Assembly: GCF_001757355.1 (NCBI RefSeq)
Contig: NZ_MINO01000012.1
Coordinates: forward strand, 40,317 to 104,316
Length of the DNA stretch: 64,000 nucleotides
Direction: 5' to 3'
Origin: Sphingobium phenoxybenzoativorans
GTDB taxonomy: Bacteria > Pseudomonadota > Alphaproteobacteria > Sphingomonadales > Sphingomonadaceae
Shown: piece by piece, positions 52,212 to 61,130 of the stretch
How positions within the stretch are numbered: the stretch's first letter is position 1
How the letters are laid out: every line of letters begins with the position of its first letter
Notes under the pieces: generated by a model
What the model saw: only the letters and a program-made list of their open reading frames with translations
Database searches by the model: none
Told to the model about the DNA's origin: nothing
Position numbers and translations under genes: made by a program

Positions 52212-52556
52212 GCCACGCGGTCTGGAGCGAAAATACCGCCCGATATTCCGGAAACCCGCCCATATCGCCAAATGGCCCGGAATATCGGAGCTTTGTGCCG
52301 AAATACGCCAAATGCGCACCCAGCTTCAAAACAGGCAAAAAATGCCTGATGCATGGCGCGTAACGTCCTGAATCTGAATTATTTGGCGCCTGTTCTGCCT
52401 GATATGGTTTTTTGGCGCTAGACCGCAATAATATCACAAAGCACTGAAATATGGCTATATTATCCGGAGTTTCGCCGCTTCGAAAAGTGAGAAGCGGGAG
52501 AAAAAGTTTCAGACTAGTTCGCTCTGGACTGCAAGCCGCGCCAACCCCGTTCGCCG
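52212..52556. other. Intergenic region at the proposed right edge of the island
   Basis: No gene is seen. An 11-bp perfect inverted repeat CGATATTCCGG (52241-52251) / CCGGAATATCG (52277-52287) follows the last element gene; it lacks a T-run. The rest is AT-richer than the flanks, with two TTTGGCGC copies. I could not find a convincing duplicate of the tRNA-Arg 3' end here. Confidence 0.45.
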
Positions 52557-52736
52557 TCAGCGTTTCGCCATGAACAGGCCGATGACGGCCAGCGGCAGGC
52601 CGACGCCCAGCCATGCCGCCACATCATTCAGCCCATCGTCAAGCAGGCCGAGCACAAGACCGGCAAGCGTCGCAACGCCGATGATAGCTGGCCAGATCAG
52701 CGTCCGGCCGAGGCCGCGGCGGGGAATGCGGGTCAT
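52557..52736 (-). CDS. Small membrane protein coupled to the PepSY gene (59 aa)
   Basis: MTRIPRRGLGRTLIWPAIIG begins a 59-aa protein with two membrane helices (LIWPAIIGVATLAGLVLGLL and DVAAWLGVGLPLAVIGLFMAKR). Its ATG overlaps the stop of the PepSY gene (ATGA), so it is translated as the last gene of the receptor operon. Small two-helix proteins at this place are recurrent in such TonB-PepSY operons; function is unknown. Confidence 0.75.
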   Translation of the reverse strand: MTRIPRRGLGRTLIWPAIIGVATLAGLVLGLLDDGLNDVAAWLGVGLPLAVIGLFMAKR

Positions 52737-53863
52737 CCAGCCATAGTCAAAGACATGGGCGCGCGGCCACGTCCATTGCCCTTGCTGATCCAAAGATACA
52801 ATCCGCTGCCAAGGACAATGATCGACACAATGTCGAGCAAGGCCCAGATGATCTTGAGCGGCAGGCCGCCATAATCCCCGAAATGCAGCGGCTGCGAGAG
52901 CAGCAGCGCCTGCATGTACCAGGGCATGGGCTTCACTGCGCTGAGCGCGCCGCTCCGCGCATCGACCAGCACCGGGGTCAGCAGCTTTTCCGTCGCGGTA
53001 GTCCGGCCCTGCAGGAAGATGGCGAGATGATGGCTGCTGCTGAACGTCCCGCCGGGAAAGGCCACAAATTGGGGCCGCATGCCGGGCGCCGCCTGCATCG
53101 CCTTGTCCACCGCATCCTGAACCGAGGACAGTTGGCGCGGCACCGGCAATCCCCGGTAGGGCGTAATCAGGGCCGCCAGTTCGCGCGCCTTCCAATAGTC
53201 GGTTACAGGCGTCGCGAGGGTATTGATGACCCCCGTCAATCCCACGACCAGCGCCCATAGCAGCGTCGTGACGCCCAGCAGGTTGTGATAATCGGTCCAG
53301 CGCACCCGCATCCTTTTGGTCCGCCGGATCGCGCCGAACGGAAGGCGCGCCATGAACGGCGCATAGAGTGCCACGCCGGAGACGATGGCCACCGCGAACA
53401 GCAGGCCCATCGCGCCCAGGAACAGCATGCCTGGCAGGCCAAGGAACATGTCGGTGTGGAGTTGCAGCAGGAAATCCATGATGCCGGCGCCCGCCCCCTC
53501 GTCGGCCGGCAGCACTTGTCCGGTCCGTTGGTCCAGCGACATGAAATGCATCGCCGCAGGCGGCGCGTCGGGCACTGGCCCGGTGGTGACATTGACCACG
53601 GGGCGATCCGTATCGAAGCTCATATAAAGCGGCACCTCGCCAGGCCGCGTCCGCAATGCCCGGTCAAGAATGCTGTCCAGCGAGAGCAAAGCCGTCCCTT
53701 CGGGCAGGCGGGCAAGCGCCGCCGGTTCCCGCGTCAGTCCATCAATCTCGTCATGGAAGATCAGCGGCAGCCCCGTCACGCACAGCATCAGCAGGAATGC
53801 CGTACAGACGAGGCTCGACCACTTATGGACGAACGCCCATGCCCTTATTGTGCCCGTACGCAT
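52733..53863 (-). CDS. PepSY-associated inner-membrane protein
   Basis: The 376-aa protein has four membrane helices: WAFVHKWSSLVCTAFLLMLCVTGLPLIFHDEID at the N-terminus, a periplasmic PepSY region, LHTDMFLGLPGMLFLGAMGLLFAVAIVSGVALY, and the C-terminal IIVLGSGLYLWISKG. Conserved His residues (FVHKW, LHTDMF, DYHNLLG) suit haem or metal binding. It lies 31 bp after the TonB siderophore receptor and probably reduces or processes the imported ferric chelate. Confidence 0.9.
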   Translation of the reverse strand: MRTGTIRAWAFVHKWSSLVCTAFLLMLCVTGLPLIFHDEIDGLTREPAALARLPEGTALLSLDSILDRALRTRPGEVPLYMSFDTDRPVVNVTTGPVPDAPPAAMHFMSLDQRTGQVLPADEGAGAGIMDFLLQLHTDMFLGLPGMLFLGAMGLLFAVAIVSGVALYAPFMARLPFGAIRRTKRMRVRWTDYHNLLGVTTLLWALVVGLTGVINTLATPVTDYWKARELAALITPYRGLPVPRQLSSVQDAVDKAMQAAPGMRPQFVAFPGGTFSSSHHLAIFLQGRTTATEKLLTPVLVDARSGALSAVKPMPWYMQALLLSQPLHFGDYGGLPLKIIWALLDIVSIIVLGSGLYLWISKGNGRGRAPMSLTMAG

Positions 53864-53894
53864 CGGATGCCGATAGCATCGCGATCGCAGCAGG

Positions 53895-56069
53895 TCAGAA
53901 TTTTTTGGTCACGGTCGCTATGATCTGCCGGTTCTGACCGAAGAAGCAGCCCTGCGGCGTGCAGCGGCCGGCATAGCGCTTGTCGAAGATGTTGCTGCCG
54001 TTCACCGCAAGACGCCATCCGGGAATGTCATAGTGCAGGGCGGCGTCGAACAGGGTGGTCGCCGGGCTGACCAGCGGAAGGCTGTTCGACTGGTTGCCCC
54101 AGCTTGAGCTGAGATAGCGGACGCCGACGCCTCCGCCCAGACCCGCCAGCGGACCAGTCGCCTTGATGTAATCGATGAACAGAGTCGCCTTGCTCTTGGG
54201 CGTCGCAGGCAGGCGCGCACCAAGCTGGTCAGCGTCATTGGCATCAGTCACCCTGGCGTTGGTGTAGGTGTAGGACGCATTGATGCTCAATTGCTCGTGA
54301 ATGCGGGTCACCAGTTCCAGTTCGACACCCTCCGACGTCACTTCTCCGGTCTGGACCTGCGCATTGGCGGGGACGCCGCCAGTGCCCGCGCGCGGATCCA
54401 GCGTGGCCACATTGGACTGCTTGATGCGGAATATGGCGGCGGTGGCGAACAGCTTGATGTCGTTGCTCAGGCCCCGCGCATCATATTTGACGCCCGCTTC
54501 CCACTGCTTGCCTTCTGTCGGCTTGAACAGCGTACCGTCAAATGTGGCGCCCACGATCGGCTGGAAAGAGGTCGCATAGCTGACATAGGGCGCGATACCC
54601 ATTTCGGAGACATAGGTGCCGCCCACGCGCCAGGTGAACTTGTCGTCCTTGGTCTTGGTGACCGGCGGGAAGGCGTAGCTGGTGCGCTCAACCCAATCCT
54701 GCCGTCCTGCAAGGCTCAGGATGAAGCCGTTCAGCTTGATCTGATCCTGCGCATACAGTCCGCTCTGCTTCAGCCGCACGTCCAGATAGGGCGCGCCCAA
54801 GGTCAGCGCGGGGATCGGGGTCGCGCTATACACCGGATCGAACAGATCGATGCTCGTGGCGCCGCCAAAGGCAAAGGCCGCTTGATTGCGGTAGTTGCGA
54901 TAATCGAAGCCGGCGAGCAGGCGATGTTCCAGCGGGCCAGTGGCGAAGTTGGCGTCGATGCGGCTGTCGATCGCGAACTGCTTGCTCTTTTCCGACGATG
55001 GGAAGTTGGCGCGCGACACAGTGCGGTTGTCAGGGCCAAGGCCGGTTGGATAGACGACTTGCTGATATTCATCATAGTCGCGCCAGCTCGTATTCTGGGT
55101 GAAGGTCAGCGCGCTGGAGAAACGGTGCGTGAATTCATAGCCCGCGCCCCATTGTTCACGGCGATAGAAATTATAGTCCGGTTCGCCCAGATTGATGCCG
55201 CGCGACACCTTGCCGACCGGATTGGGATACAGCACGCCCAGCGCCGGCAGGAAGCCGTTGGTGTCGCCGCGCACCTTGTCCCACTGATAATAGCCAAGGC
55301 CGGTGATCTTCGTGTCCGGGCCGATCTGATAAGTGACCGCGGGTGCGGCATAGGTCCGCTTGGCGGTAACATAATCGGTTTGGCTGTCGCGATCGCGATA
55401 CAGGCCGGTCAGCCGGGCGCTGAGGCCATTGGTCAGTTCGCCAGTGACGGTGCCTGCGATCTGCTTGTAATCGTCCGTGCCATATTTCGCCTGCACCTCT
55501 CCGCCAAATTGAGCCGACGGACGGCGGCTGGTCAGATTATAGATGCCGCCTGGCGGCGTGGTGCCATACAGAACGCTGGCCGGACCGCGCAGGATATCGA
55601 TAGCCTGAAATCCATAGAGGTCGATGCCGACATTATCGATGGTCGAGCTGACCGGGGCCTGAAGTCCGTCGATATATTGCGTCGGGATGAAACCGCGCTG
55701 GCGGAGGAAATCGAAACGCAGGTCAGGACCATAATTTTCGCCGACCGCACCCGCCGTATAGCGCACCGCCTGCTGCACATCGATGAAGTTGAGCAGGTCG
55801 ATCTGATCGCGGGAGATCACGGAAACCGACTGCGGCGTTTCAATCAGCGGGACGGAAGTCTTGCTCGCGGTGATTGCGCCATCGGGCACGAAGCGGCGGG
55901 CGGTGACGATGATCGACCCGTCATCCTGCCGCGTGGTCTCCACGCTGGGCGCATCCTCCGTCACGTCCGGCTCGGCGGCCTGAGCATAGGCGGCCATGGG
56001 CGCGAGCGTGGCGGCGCCGGCCAACAGGATCGCGAACAGATGAGCAAAATTGCGGCGCGTAACTGACAT
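53895..56069 (-). CDS. TonB-dependent siderophore receptor
   Basis: This is a 724-aa FhuA/FoxA-type receptor: signal peptide (FAHLFAILLAGAATLAPMAAYAQA), plug domain (SIIVTARRFVPDGAITASKTSVPLIETPQSVSVISRDQI, FLRQRGFIPTQYIDGLQ, IDILRGPASVLYGTTPPGGIYNLTSRRP), a barrel and the terminal Phe (IIATVTKKF). The start at 56069 has TGAGGGG about 8 bp upstream; the longer frame to 56360 is rejected. The upstream spacer contains AT-rich GTTGCAATAATTGAGAT on the plus strand, which might be a Fur site, but this is weak. It is co-oriented with the PepSY gene and the small membrane gene. Confidence 0.94.
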   Translation of the reverse strand: MSVTRRNFAHLFAILLAGAATLAPMAAYAQAAEPDVTEDAPSVETTRQDDGSIIVTARRFVPDGAITASKTSVPLIETPQSVSVISRDQIDLLNFIDVQQAVRYTAGAVGENYGPDLRFDFLRQRGFIPTQYIDGLQAPVSSTIDNVGIDLYGFQAIDILRGPASVLYGTTPPGGIYNLTSRRPSAQFGGEVQAKYGTDDYKQIAGTVTGELTNGLSARLTGLYRDRDSQTDYVTAKRTYAAPAVTYQIGPDTKITGLGYYQWDKVRGDTNGFLPALGVLYPNPVGKVSRGINLGEPDYNFYRREQWGAGYEFTHRFSSALTFTQNTSWRDYDEYQQVVYPTGLGPDNRTVSRANFPSSEKSKQFAIDSRIDANFATGPLEHRLLAGFDYRNYRNQAAFAFGGATSIDLFDPVYSATPIPALTLGAPYLDVRLKQSGLYAQDQIKLNGFILSLAGRQDWVERTSYAFPPVTKTKDDKFTWRVGGTYVSEMGIAPYVSYATSFQPIVGATFDGTLFKPTEGKQWEAGVKYDARGLSNDIKLFATAAIFRIKQSNVATLDPRAGTGGVPANAQVQTGEVTSEGVELELVTRIHEQLSINASYTYTNARVTDANDADQLGARLPATPKSKATLFIDYIKATGPLAGLGGGVGVRYLSSSWGNQSNSLPLVSPATTLFDAALHYDIPGWRLAVNGSNIFDKRYAGRCTPQGCFFGQNRQIIATVTKKF

Positions 56070-56277
56070 GATCAAACCCCTCAGACCGGCTTCACCGCCC
56101 ATTGCGGCAGCCGCCTTAAATGCGCCATTGCAGCAAGTGCGAATTAGTTGCAATAATTGAGATAGTCCGGATGCGATTTTTGGGGGCCACTGTTGCATTC
56201 TTGTCAAACAGCGCAAATACGCCGGTTCCGGTCGGTTAACGGCCAGCGATGGCACCTTCACAATCATGGCATGACCC

Positions 56278-57576
56278 ATGGCGCTGACGGCCGCGCCTGA
56301 TATCGGCCGCGACGGCGGCGCGGGGGCCATCGGCAAATGGTCGGGGCCTGCGCTGTTCACGGTCGGCTTTCTGGGCGTGACCGCTGGCGTGCAAATGAGC
56401 GACCGCGGCCTTCAGGCGATATTGCTGTCCGCCATTCAGAACAGTTTCGCCGTCAGCGACGCAACCATAGGCGCATTGCAGGGGCTGGCCGGCGTGTTGG
56501 TTGGCAGCGCGATCGCCGTGCCGCTCGCCCGCCTGGCCGATCGCCTGTCGCGCAAGGGGGTACTGCTTGGCCTGATCGTCGGATGGACCGCCCTGATGGC
56601 GCTCAGCGCGATCGCGCCGAATTTCCCTCTGTTCTTCATTGGCCGCGCGGCCTCCGGCGTTACCGAATTCGCGATGATCCCCATCGTCTATTCAATGATC
56701 CCCGACCTTGCGCCAGAACGGCATCGCGTGACCGCGAACCTGACCTTCGCGGCGCTGATGGCGGCCGGGGCCAGCGCAGGCTATTATTTCGGGGACGCGA
56801 TCCTGCGGGCGGCGGACCTGCTGATACCCTTTGGCTTGGACCCGTGGCGCAAGGCGATCCTGCTGCTGTCCCTGGCGGGCGTACCCCTGTTGGCAGTCGG
56901 CCTCCCGACCGTTGACCCGCCACGGCGCATCATCGCGTCCGACATCGGAACGACCGGCTCGCTTGCCCTTTTCCTCCGCGACCGCTGGCGAGCGGTCGGC
57001 CTTTTCGTGGGGGTGGCGGGCAGCCTGATGATCGCGGTGCAGGCGCTCAATCCGTTGATTGCACTGGCGCTGGAGCGGCGCTTCAACGCGGACCTTGGCG
57101 TTATCGGGCACGCCCTGGGATGGGTGACGTTGATCACCAGCATCGGCTGCCTGCCGGTCGCCGGTTTTCTCGACCGCATGCTCGGCAAGCGCTTCGGCCT
57201 GTCCGCCCGGCCGATCATCATGGGGGTCAGCGCCGCCGCCGCGATCCCCTGCGCCGCCATGCTGATGGTCGCCAAAGACGTCGACTGGGCGCTGACGGTC
57301 GTGACCCTTTTCCTGTTCCTCACATGCACCGCGAACGCTCTGGTTCCGACAATGCTGCAGGACCTGACGCCCGCGTCGCTGCGCGCCCGCAGCTTCGCGA
57401 TATGGAGCTTTGTGGTGTCGATATTCTGCGCCATTGGGCCGCTTGTCGCGGGCGCATTGTCCGACCTGTTCATGCACGGCCAGTTGCTGCTGGCGATAGC
57501 GATCACCGCCATCCCCGCCCTGTGCATTTCCGTTGGGTGCGCTGCGCGTTCCGCCATGCGTCCGTCCCGGCAATAG
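56278..57576 (+). CDS. MFS transporter (Spinster-like)
   Basis: The 432-aa protein has 12 predicted helices. It has motif A PLARLADRLSRKGVL, an early helix FTVGFLGVTAGVQMSDRGLQAILLSAIQNSFAVSDATIGALQG with the Spinster-like topology, and RAASGVTEFAMIPIVYSMIPDLAPERHR. It is divergent from the siderophore receptor across about 210 bp. It might export or import a siderophore-related or organic compound; the substrate is unknown. Confidence 0.88.
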   Translation: MALTAAPDIGRDGGAGAIGKWSGPALFTVGFLGVTAGVQMSDRGLQAILLSAIQNSFAVSDATIGALQGLAGVLVGSAIAVPLARLADRLSRKGVLLGLIVGWTALMALSAIAPNFPLFFIGRAASGVTEFAMIPIVYSMIPDLAPERHRVTANLTFAALMAAGASAGYYFGDAILRAADLLIPFGLDPWRKAILLLSLAGVPLLAVGLPTVDPPRRIIASDIGTTGSLALFLRDRWRAVGLFVGVAGSLMIAVQALNPLIALALERRFNADLGVIGHALGWVTLITSIGCLPVAGFLDRMLGKRFGLSARPIIMGVSAAAAIPCAAMLMVAKDVDWALTVVTLFLFLTCTANALVPTMLQDLTPASLRARSFAIWSFVVSIFCAIGPLVAGALSDLFMHGQLLLAIAITAIPALCISVGCAARSAMRPSRQ

Positions 57577-57739
57577 CTTCGCCTTTCGGCAAAGCTGCCA
57601 CCCTCGTTATGACGCGGGCGTTATCATTGCCGTAACGGAAAGATGGGCATAGGAAGCCGCGGAGAAGGAATTCGACACGTCCAACCCGACATACGGCAGC
57701 GGCGTCACATCCAGCGCCAGCTTTCAGGAGATATAATCC

Positions 57740-58399
57740 ATGTCACTTCGCATCAACGCTCAGGCCCCCAATTTTTCGGCGGAGACCACACAGGGCACGA
57801 TCGATTTCCATGAATGGATCGGCGACGGTTGGGCGATCCTGTTTTCCCACCCCAAGGATTTCACGCCCGTCTGCACGACCGAGCTTGGTTATATGGCGAA
57901 GCTGAAGCCGGAGTTCGACAAGCGGAATACCAAGATCATCGGTCTCAGCATCGACCCGGTCGGCAACCACGCCAAATGGGCGGAGGACATCGCCGAAACC
58001 CAGGGAACAGCGCCCAACTATCCGATGATCGGCGACACCGACCTGAATGTCGCCAAACTCTACAATATGTTGCCGGAGGATATTGACGGCGGTTCGGACG
58101 GCCGCACCGCCGCCGACAACGCAACCGTGCGGACGGTGTTCATCGTGGGACCGGACAAGCGCATCAAGCTGATGCTCAGCTATCCCATGACCACAGGACG
58201 CAATTTCGACGAGATACTGCGCGTGCTGGACTCCATCCAGCTCACCGCCCGGCATCGCGTTGCCACCCCCGTCAACTGGCGGGATGGAGACAAGGTGATC
58301 ATCGCCGGGTCGGTTTCGGACGATGAAGCCAGGACCATCTATCCCAATGGATGGGAAGCGCCCCGCCCCTATCTGCGGATCGTGCCCCAGCCGGAATAA
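57740..58399 (+). CDS. 1-Cys peroxiredoxin (Prx6 type)
   Basis: This is a 219-aa peroxidase. The peroxidatic Cys45 is in SHPKDFTPVCTTELGYM, with the Prx6-type sections IGLSIDPVGNHAKWAEDI, YPMIGDTDLNVAKLYNMLPED and the long C-terminal arm TPVNWRDGDKVIIAGSVSDDEA. No resolving Cys in the Prx1 position is seen. It reduces hydrogen peroxide and organic hydroperoxides in the cytoplasm. The gene is followed by a strong GC hairpin. Confidence 0.95.
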   Translation: MSLRINAQAPNFSAETTQGTIDFHEWIGDGWAILFSHPKDFTPVCTTELGYMAKLKPEFDKRNTKIIGLSIDPVGNHAKWAEDIAETQGTAPNYPMIGDTDLNVAKLYNMLPEDIDGGSDGRTAADNATVRTVFIVGPDKRIKLMLSYPMTTGRNFDEILRVLDSIQLTARHRVATPVNWRDGDKVIIAGSVSDDEARTIYPNGWEAPRPYLRIVPQPE

Positions 58400-58469
58400 T
58401 CGGCACGGCCAAAGGCCATCCTTGCGCGTGGCGTTCAGCGTTCGCGCGGCGGGGCGATTGCAGCATATA

Positions 58470-58500
58470 GGCCGGGCGAAACCGGAATCTTCGCCCGGCC
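58470..58500 (+). terminator. GC-rich hairpin after the peroxiredoxin gene
   Basis: GGCCGGGCGAA and TTCGCCCGGCC form a perfect 11-bp stem around ACCGGAATC, 70 bp after the stop codon. There is no T-run, so it may be a weak or Rho-assisted terminator or an mRNA stabiliser. Confidence 0.55.
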
Positions 58501-58587
58501 GCTCTCAACATTACATCTGAGTCAGATGCCTGATAAAGCGACCGGCCGGATTGCGGCGTGGGCGCACCGCGTCTAGGCACCTGATCA

Positions 58588-59349
58588 ATGCCCTTTGCCT
58601 CCCCCCGGCATCTGTCTGACGACGATAGCGCGCCGTTGCGGCGCCGGAGCCTCGCGCTGTTGCTGGCGGTGGCGCTGCACGCGCTCATCCTGCTGCTGTT
58701 TTTCACGCTGGCCCCGTCCGTGCATCTTCCCAAGATGGAGCGCATGCCGACCACATTCTCGCTGACGCCCGACCGGAAACAGGCGGCAGAGCAGAAGGAG
58801 TCCGGGGCCGAGACGAAAAAGGCCAGTGGCGGCGCACCGAAAAAGCCTGCAGAAAAGCTTGTCGAAAAACCCGTTACGCCCAAACCGCCCCTACCCGATC
58901 TGCCCTTCGTGACGTTGAGCAGGGAGGATTTCGCCGCCGCCGACATTTCCAAGATGCCTCCGCGTGCGGGAGCGGGACAATCGGCGGGACCGGACAGCGG
59001 CAAGGGCAGCGCCGCCGCCTATGGTCCCGGCGAAGGGCCCGGCGGCGAACAGCTTTATGACGCCGACTGGTATCGCAAACCCACACATGCCGAGCTTGCG
59101 ACCTATATGCCGCCGGGCAATAGGCAGACGGGCTGGGGCCTGGTCGCATGCAAGACGGTCGAGGATTATCATGTGGAGAACTGCCAGGCGCTGGGCGAAT
59201 CGCCCATGGGGTCGGGTTTTGCGCGCGCGGTCCGGCTTGCCGCGTGGCAGTTCCGGGTGATCCCGCCGCGGATCGGCGGACGGCCGCAAATCGGGACATG
59301 GGTGCGCATTCGCATAGATTATATCGAGGGGGAGATTAGGCCCCGATAA
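58588..59349 (+). CDS. TonB-like protein (single membrane anchor, Pro/Lys-rich linker)
   Basis: This is a 253-aa protein with one N-terminal membrane helix (LALLLAVALHALILLLFFTLA, about 19-39), a long linker rich in Lys, Pro, Ala and Glu (AEKLVEKPVTPKPPLPDLP), a Gly/Ala-rich stretch, and a C-terminal domain whose end (GFARAVRLAAWQFRVIPPRIGGRPQIGTWVRIRIDY) resembles the TonB C-terminal fold. No ExbB/ExbD genes are adjacent. It may energise a subset of outer-membrane receptors or be a structural periplasm-spanning relative. Confidence 0.7.
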   Translation: MPFASPRHLSDDDSAPLRRRSLALLLAVALHALILLLFFTLAPSVHLPKMERMPTTFSLTPDRKQAAEQKESGAETKKASGGAPKKPAEKLVEKPVTPKPPLPDLPFVTLSREDFAAADISKMPPRAGAGQSAGPDSGKGSAAAYGPGEGPGGEQLYDADWYRKPTHAELATYMPPGNRQTGWGLVACKTVEDYHVENCQALGESPMGSGFARAVRLAAWQFRVIPPRIGGRPQIGTWVRIRIDYIEGEIRPR

Positions 59350-59475
59350 GAAGGCATCCCCGTGGCCGCGCCGCTGGCGAAAGCCTGCAGACGCGGCCGA
59401 CACCGCGACTGGCGGCATCAGTCCGAAAGGGGATGGACCAAAGCCTGCAACACGGCAGCAGGCAAAGAGTTCCGC

Positions 59476-61059
59476 TCAGCCCTCCGCCAGCGCCTCTGTG
59501 ATCAGTTTACGGCTGTTTTCTATGCCGTAGAGCGCGATGAAGCTGCCCATGCGCGGGCCTTGGTCGGCACCGAGCAGGGTCTGATACAGCGCCTTGAACC
59601 AGTCGCGCAGTTCGGCGAAGCCGAATGCTTCATCCTTGCCGATGGCGTAGACGATATTCTGGATGTCCTCCCCAGACGCATCGCCGGGCAATGCCGCGAG
59701 TTCCGCGTCCAGCTTGCGCAGCGCCGCCGCCTCATTGGCCTCCGGCGCGCGGCGCTTGAGCGTCGGGGCGACGAAATCGCGATGATAGGCCAGCGCATGA
59801 CCGATCAGCCGGTCAAGGTCGGGATAGGTTTCGGGGCTGGCGTCCGCGACATAGTTGCGCAGATAGCCCCACACCTGATCCCGGCTCGCGTCGCCCATCA
59901 CGCCGACAAGGTTGAGCAGCAGGCCGAATGTCACCGGCAGGCTGCCCTGCGGCAGAACGCCGTCATGAATATGATGGACCGGATTGCCCAGCTTCTGCTC
60001 AATCGCTTGGTTCGGATAATTGCCGCGGAACTGCCAATATTCATCCACGGCGCGCGGGATGACGCCCATATGGAGCTGCTTCGCCTTTTTCGGCTCGCGA
60101 TAGGCGTAGAAGGCCAGGCTCTCCTGCGGGCCATAGGTCAGCCATTGTTCGAGGCTGAGGCCGTTGCCCTTCGACTTGGAGATTTTCTCGCCCTTTTCGT
60201 CGAGGAACATCTCGTAATTGAAGCCCTCCGGCGGACGGGCGCCGAGCGCGCGGCAGATTTTCGAGCTTTGCGTGACGGAATCGATCAAATCCTTGCCCGC
60301 CATCTCATAGTCGACGCCAAGCGCGACCCAGCGCATCGCCCAGTCGACCTTCCACTGCAGCTTCGCGCCGCCGGACAGAATCGATTGCTCGACCGTCTCT
60401 CCTTCGTCGACAAAGCGGACCAGCCCTGCCTCGGCATCCACCACCTCGACCGGAACCTGAAGGACGATACCGCTTTTCGGGCTGATCGGCAGGACAGGCG
60501 AATAGGTCGCCTGCCGCTCCTTGCGGAGTGTCGGCAGCATGATGTCCATGATCGCCTGATAATGACGCAGCACGCCCTTCAACGCCTCGTCGAACGCGCC
60601 CGAGCGATACTGCTCCGTCGAGGACATGAATTCATAGTCGAAGCCGAAGCGGTCGAGGAAATCCCGCAGCATCGCATTGTTATGATGCGCGAAACTCTCA
60701 AACTTGCCGAAGGGATCGGGAATTTCGGTCAGCGGCTTGCCCAGATGTCCGGCAAGCATTTCCTTGTTCGGCACATTGTCCGGTACCTTGCGCAGGCCGT
60801 CCATATCGTCGCTGAACGCGATCAGCCGCGTGGGAATGTCCGACAGGGCATGGAACGCCTGCCGCACCATCGTCGTGCGCAGAACCTCATTGAAAGTGCC
60901 GATATGCGGCAGGCCGGAGGGGCCATAGCCGGTTTCGAACAGCACATGCCCTTTATCCGGCGCGCCATTGGGATAGCGCTTCAGCAGCTTGCGCGCTTCC
61001 TCATAGGGCCAGGCCTTCGATGCGAGCGCGGCGTCGCGCAGGGTGGTGATGTCGGTCAT
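59476..61059 (-). CDS. lysK: Lysyl-tRNA synthetase, class I
   Basis: This is a 527-aa class I LysRS. HIGH-type motif in FETGYGPSGLPHIGTFNEV, the family-specific LIAFSDDMDGLRKVPDN, and KMSKS motif in DEKGEKISKSKGNGLSLEQWL. The class I form replaces the usual class II LysRS in many alphaproteobacteria. It charges tRNA-Lys. Length and all catalytic sections look intact. If the ATPase-DUF4435 protein at 25857 attacks tRNA-Lys as PARIS does, this enzyme handles the same tRNA, but no genetic link is implied. Confidence 0.97.
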   Translation of the reverse strand: MTDITTLRDAALASKAWPYEEARKLLKRYPNGAPDKGHVLFETGYGPSGLPHIGTFNEVLRTTMVRQAFHALSDIPTRLIAFSDDMDGLRKVPDNVPNKEMLAGHLGKPLTEIPDPFGKFESFAHHNNAMLRDFLDRFGFDYEFMSSTEQYRSGAFDEALKGVLRHYQAIMDIMLPTLRKERQATYSPVLPISPKSGIVLQVPVEVVDAEAGLVRFVDEGETVEQSILSGGAKLQWKVDWAMRWVALGVDYEMAGKDLIDSVTQSSKICRALGARPPEGFNYEMFLDEKGEKISKSKGNGLSLEQWLTYGPQESLAFYAYREPKKAKQLHMGVIPRAVDEYWQFRGNYPNQAIEQKLGNPVHHIHDGVLPQGSLPVTFGLLLNLVGVMGDASRDQVWGYLRNYVADASPETYPDLDRLIGHALAYHRDFVAPTLKRRAPEANEAAALRKLDAELAALPGDASGEDIQNIVYAIGKDEAFGFAELRDWFKALYQTLLGADQGPRMGSFIALYGIENSRKLITEALAEG

Positions 61060-61130
61060 GGCGCTGGCCTTTAGCGGTAGTTTCCCGTCTCTTTAAGTCT
61101 TTTTCAGTCTCCGCCGTTATTGGAAGGCGC

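Noticed and set aside
52500..52560. Duplicate of the tRNA-Arg 3' end as attR
   Set aside because: Only a CGCGCCA match around 52538 was seen, too short and in the wrong context to count as an attachment-site repeat.
54291..56066. Long plus-strand open frame of 591 codons opposite the siderophore receptor
   Set aside because: It is a shadow of the TonB receptor on the other strand; its translation is rich in Ala, Arg, Gly, Ile and Asp repeats with no domain, while the minus strand encodes an intact receptor.
59362..61074. Plus-strand open frame of 570 codons opposite lysK
   Set aside because: It is antisense to a complete class I lysyl-tRNA synthetase with both signature motifs; the frame is a by-product of GC-rich codon use.
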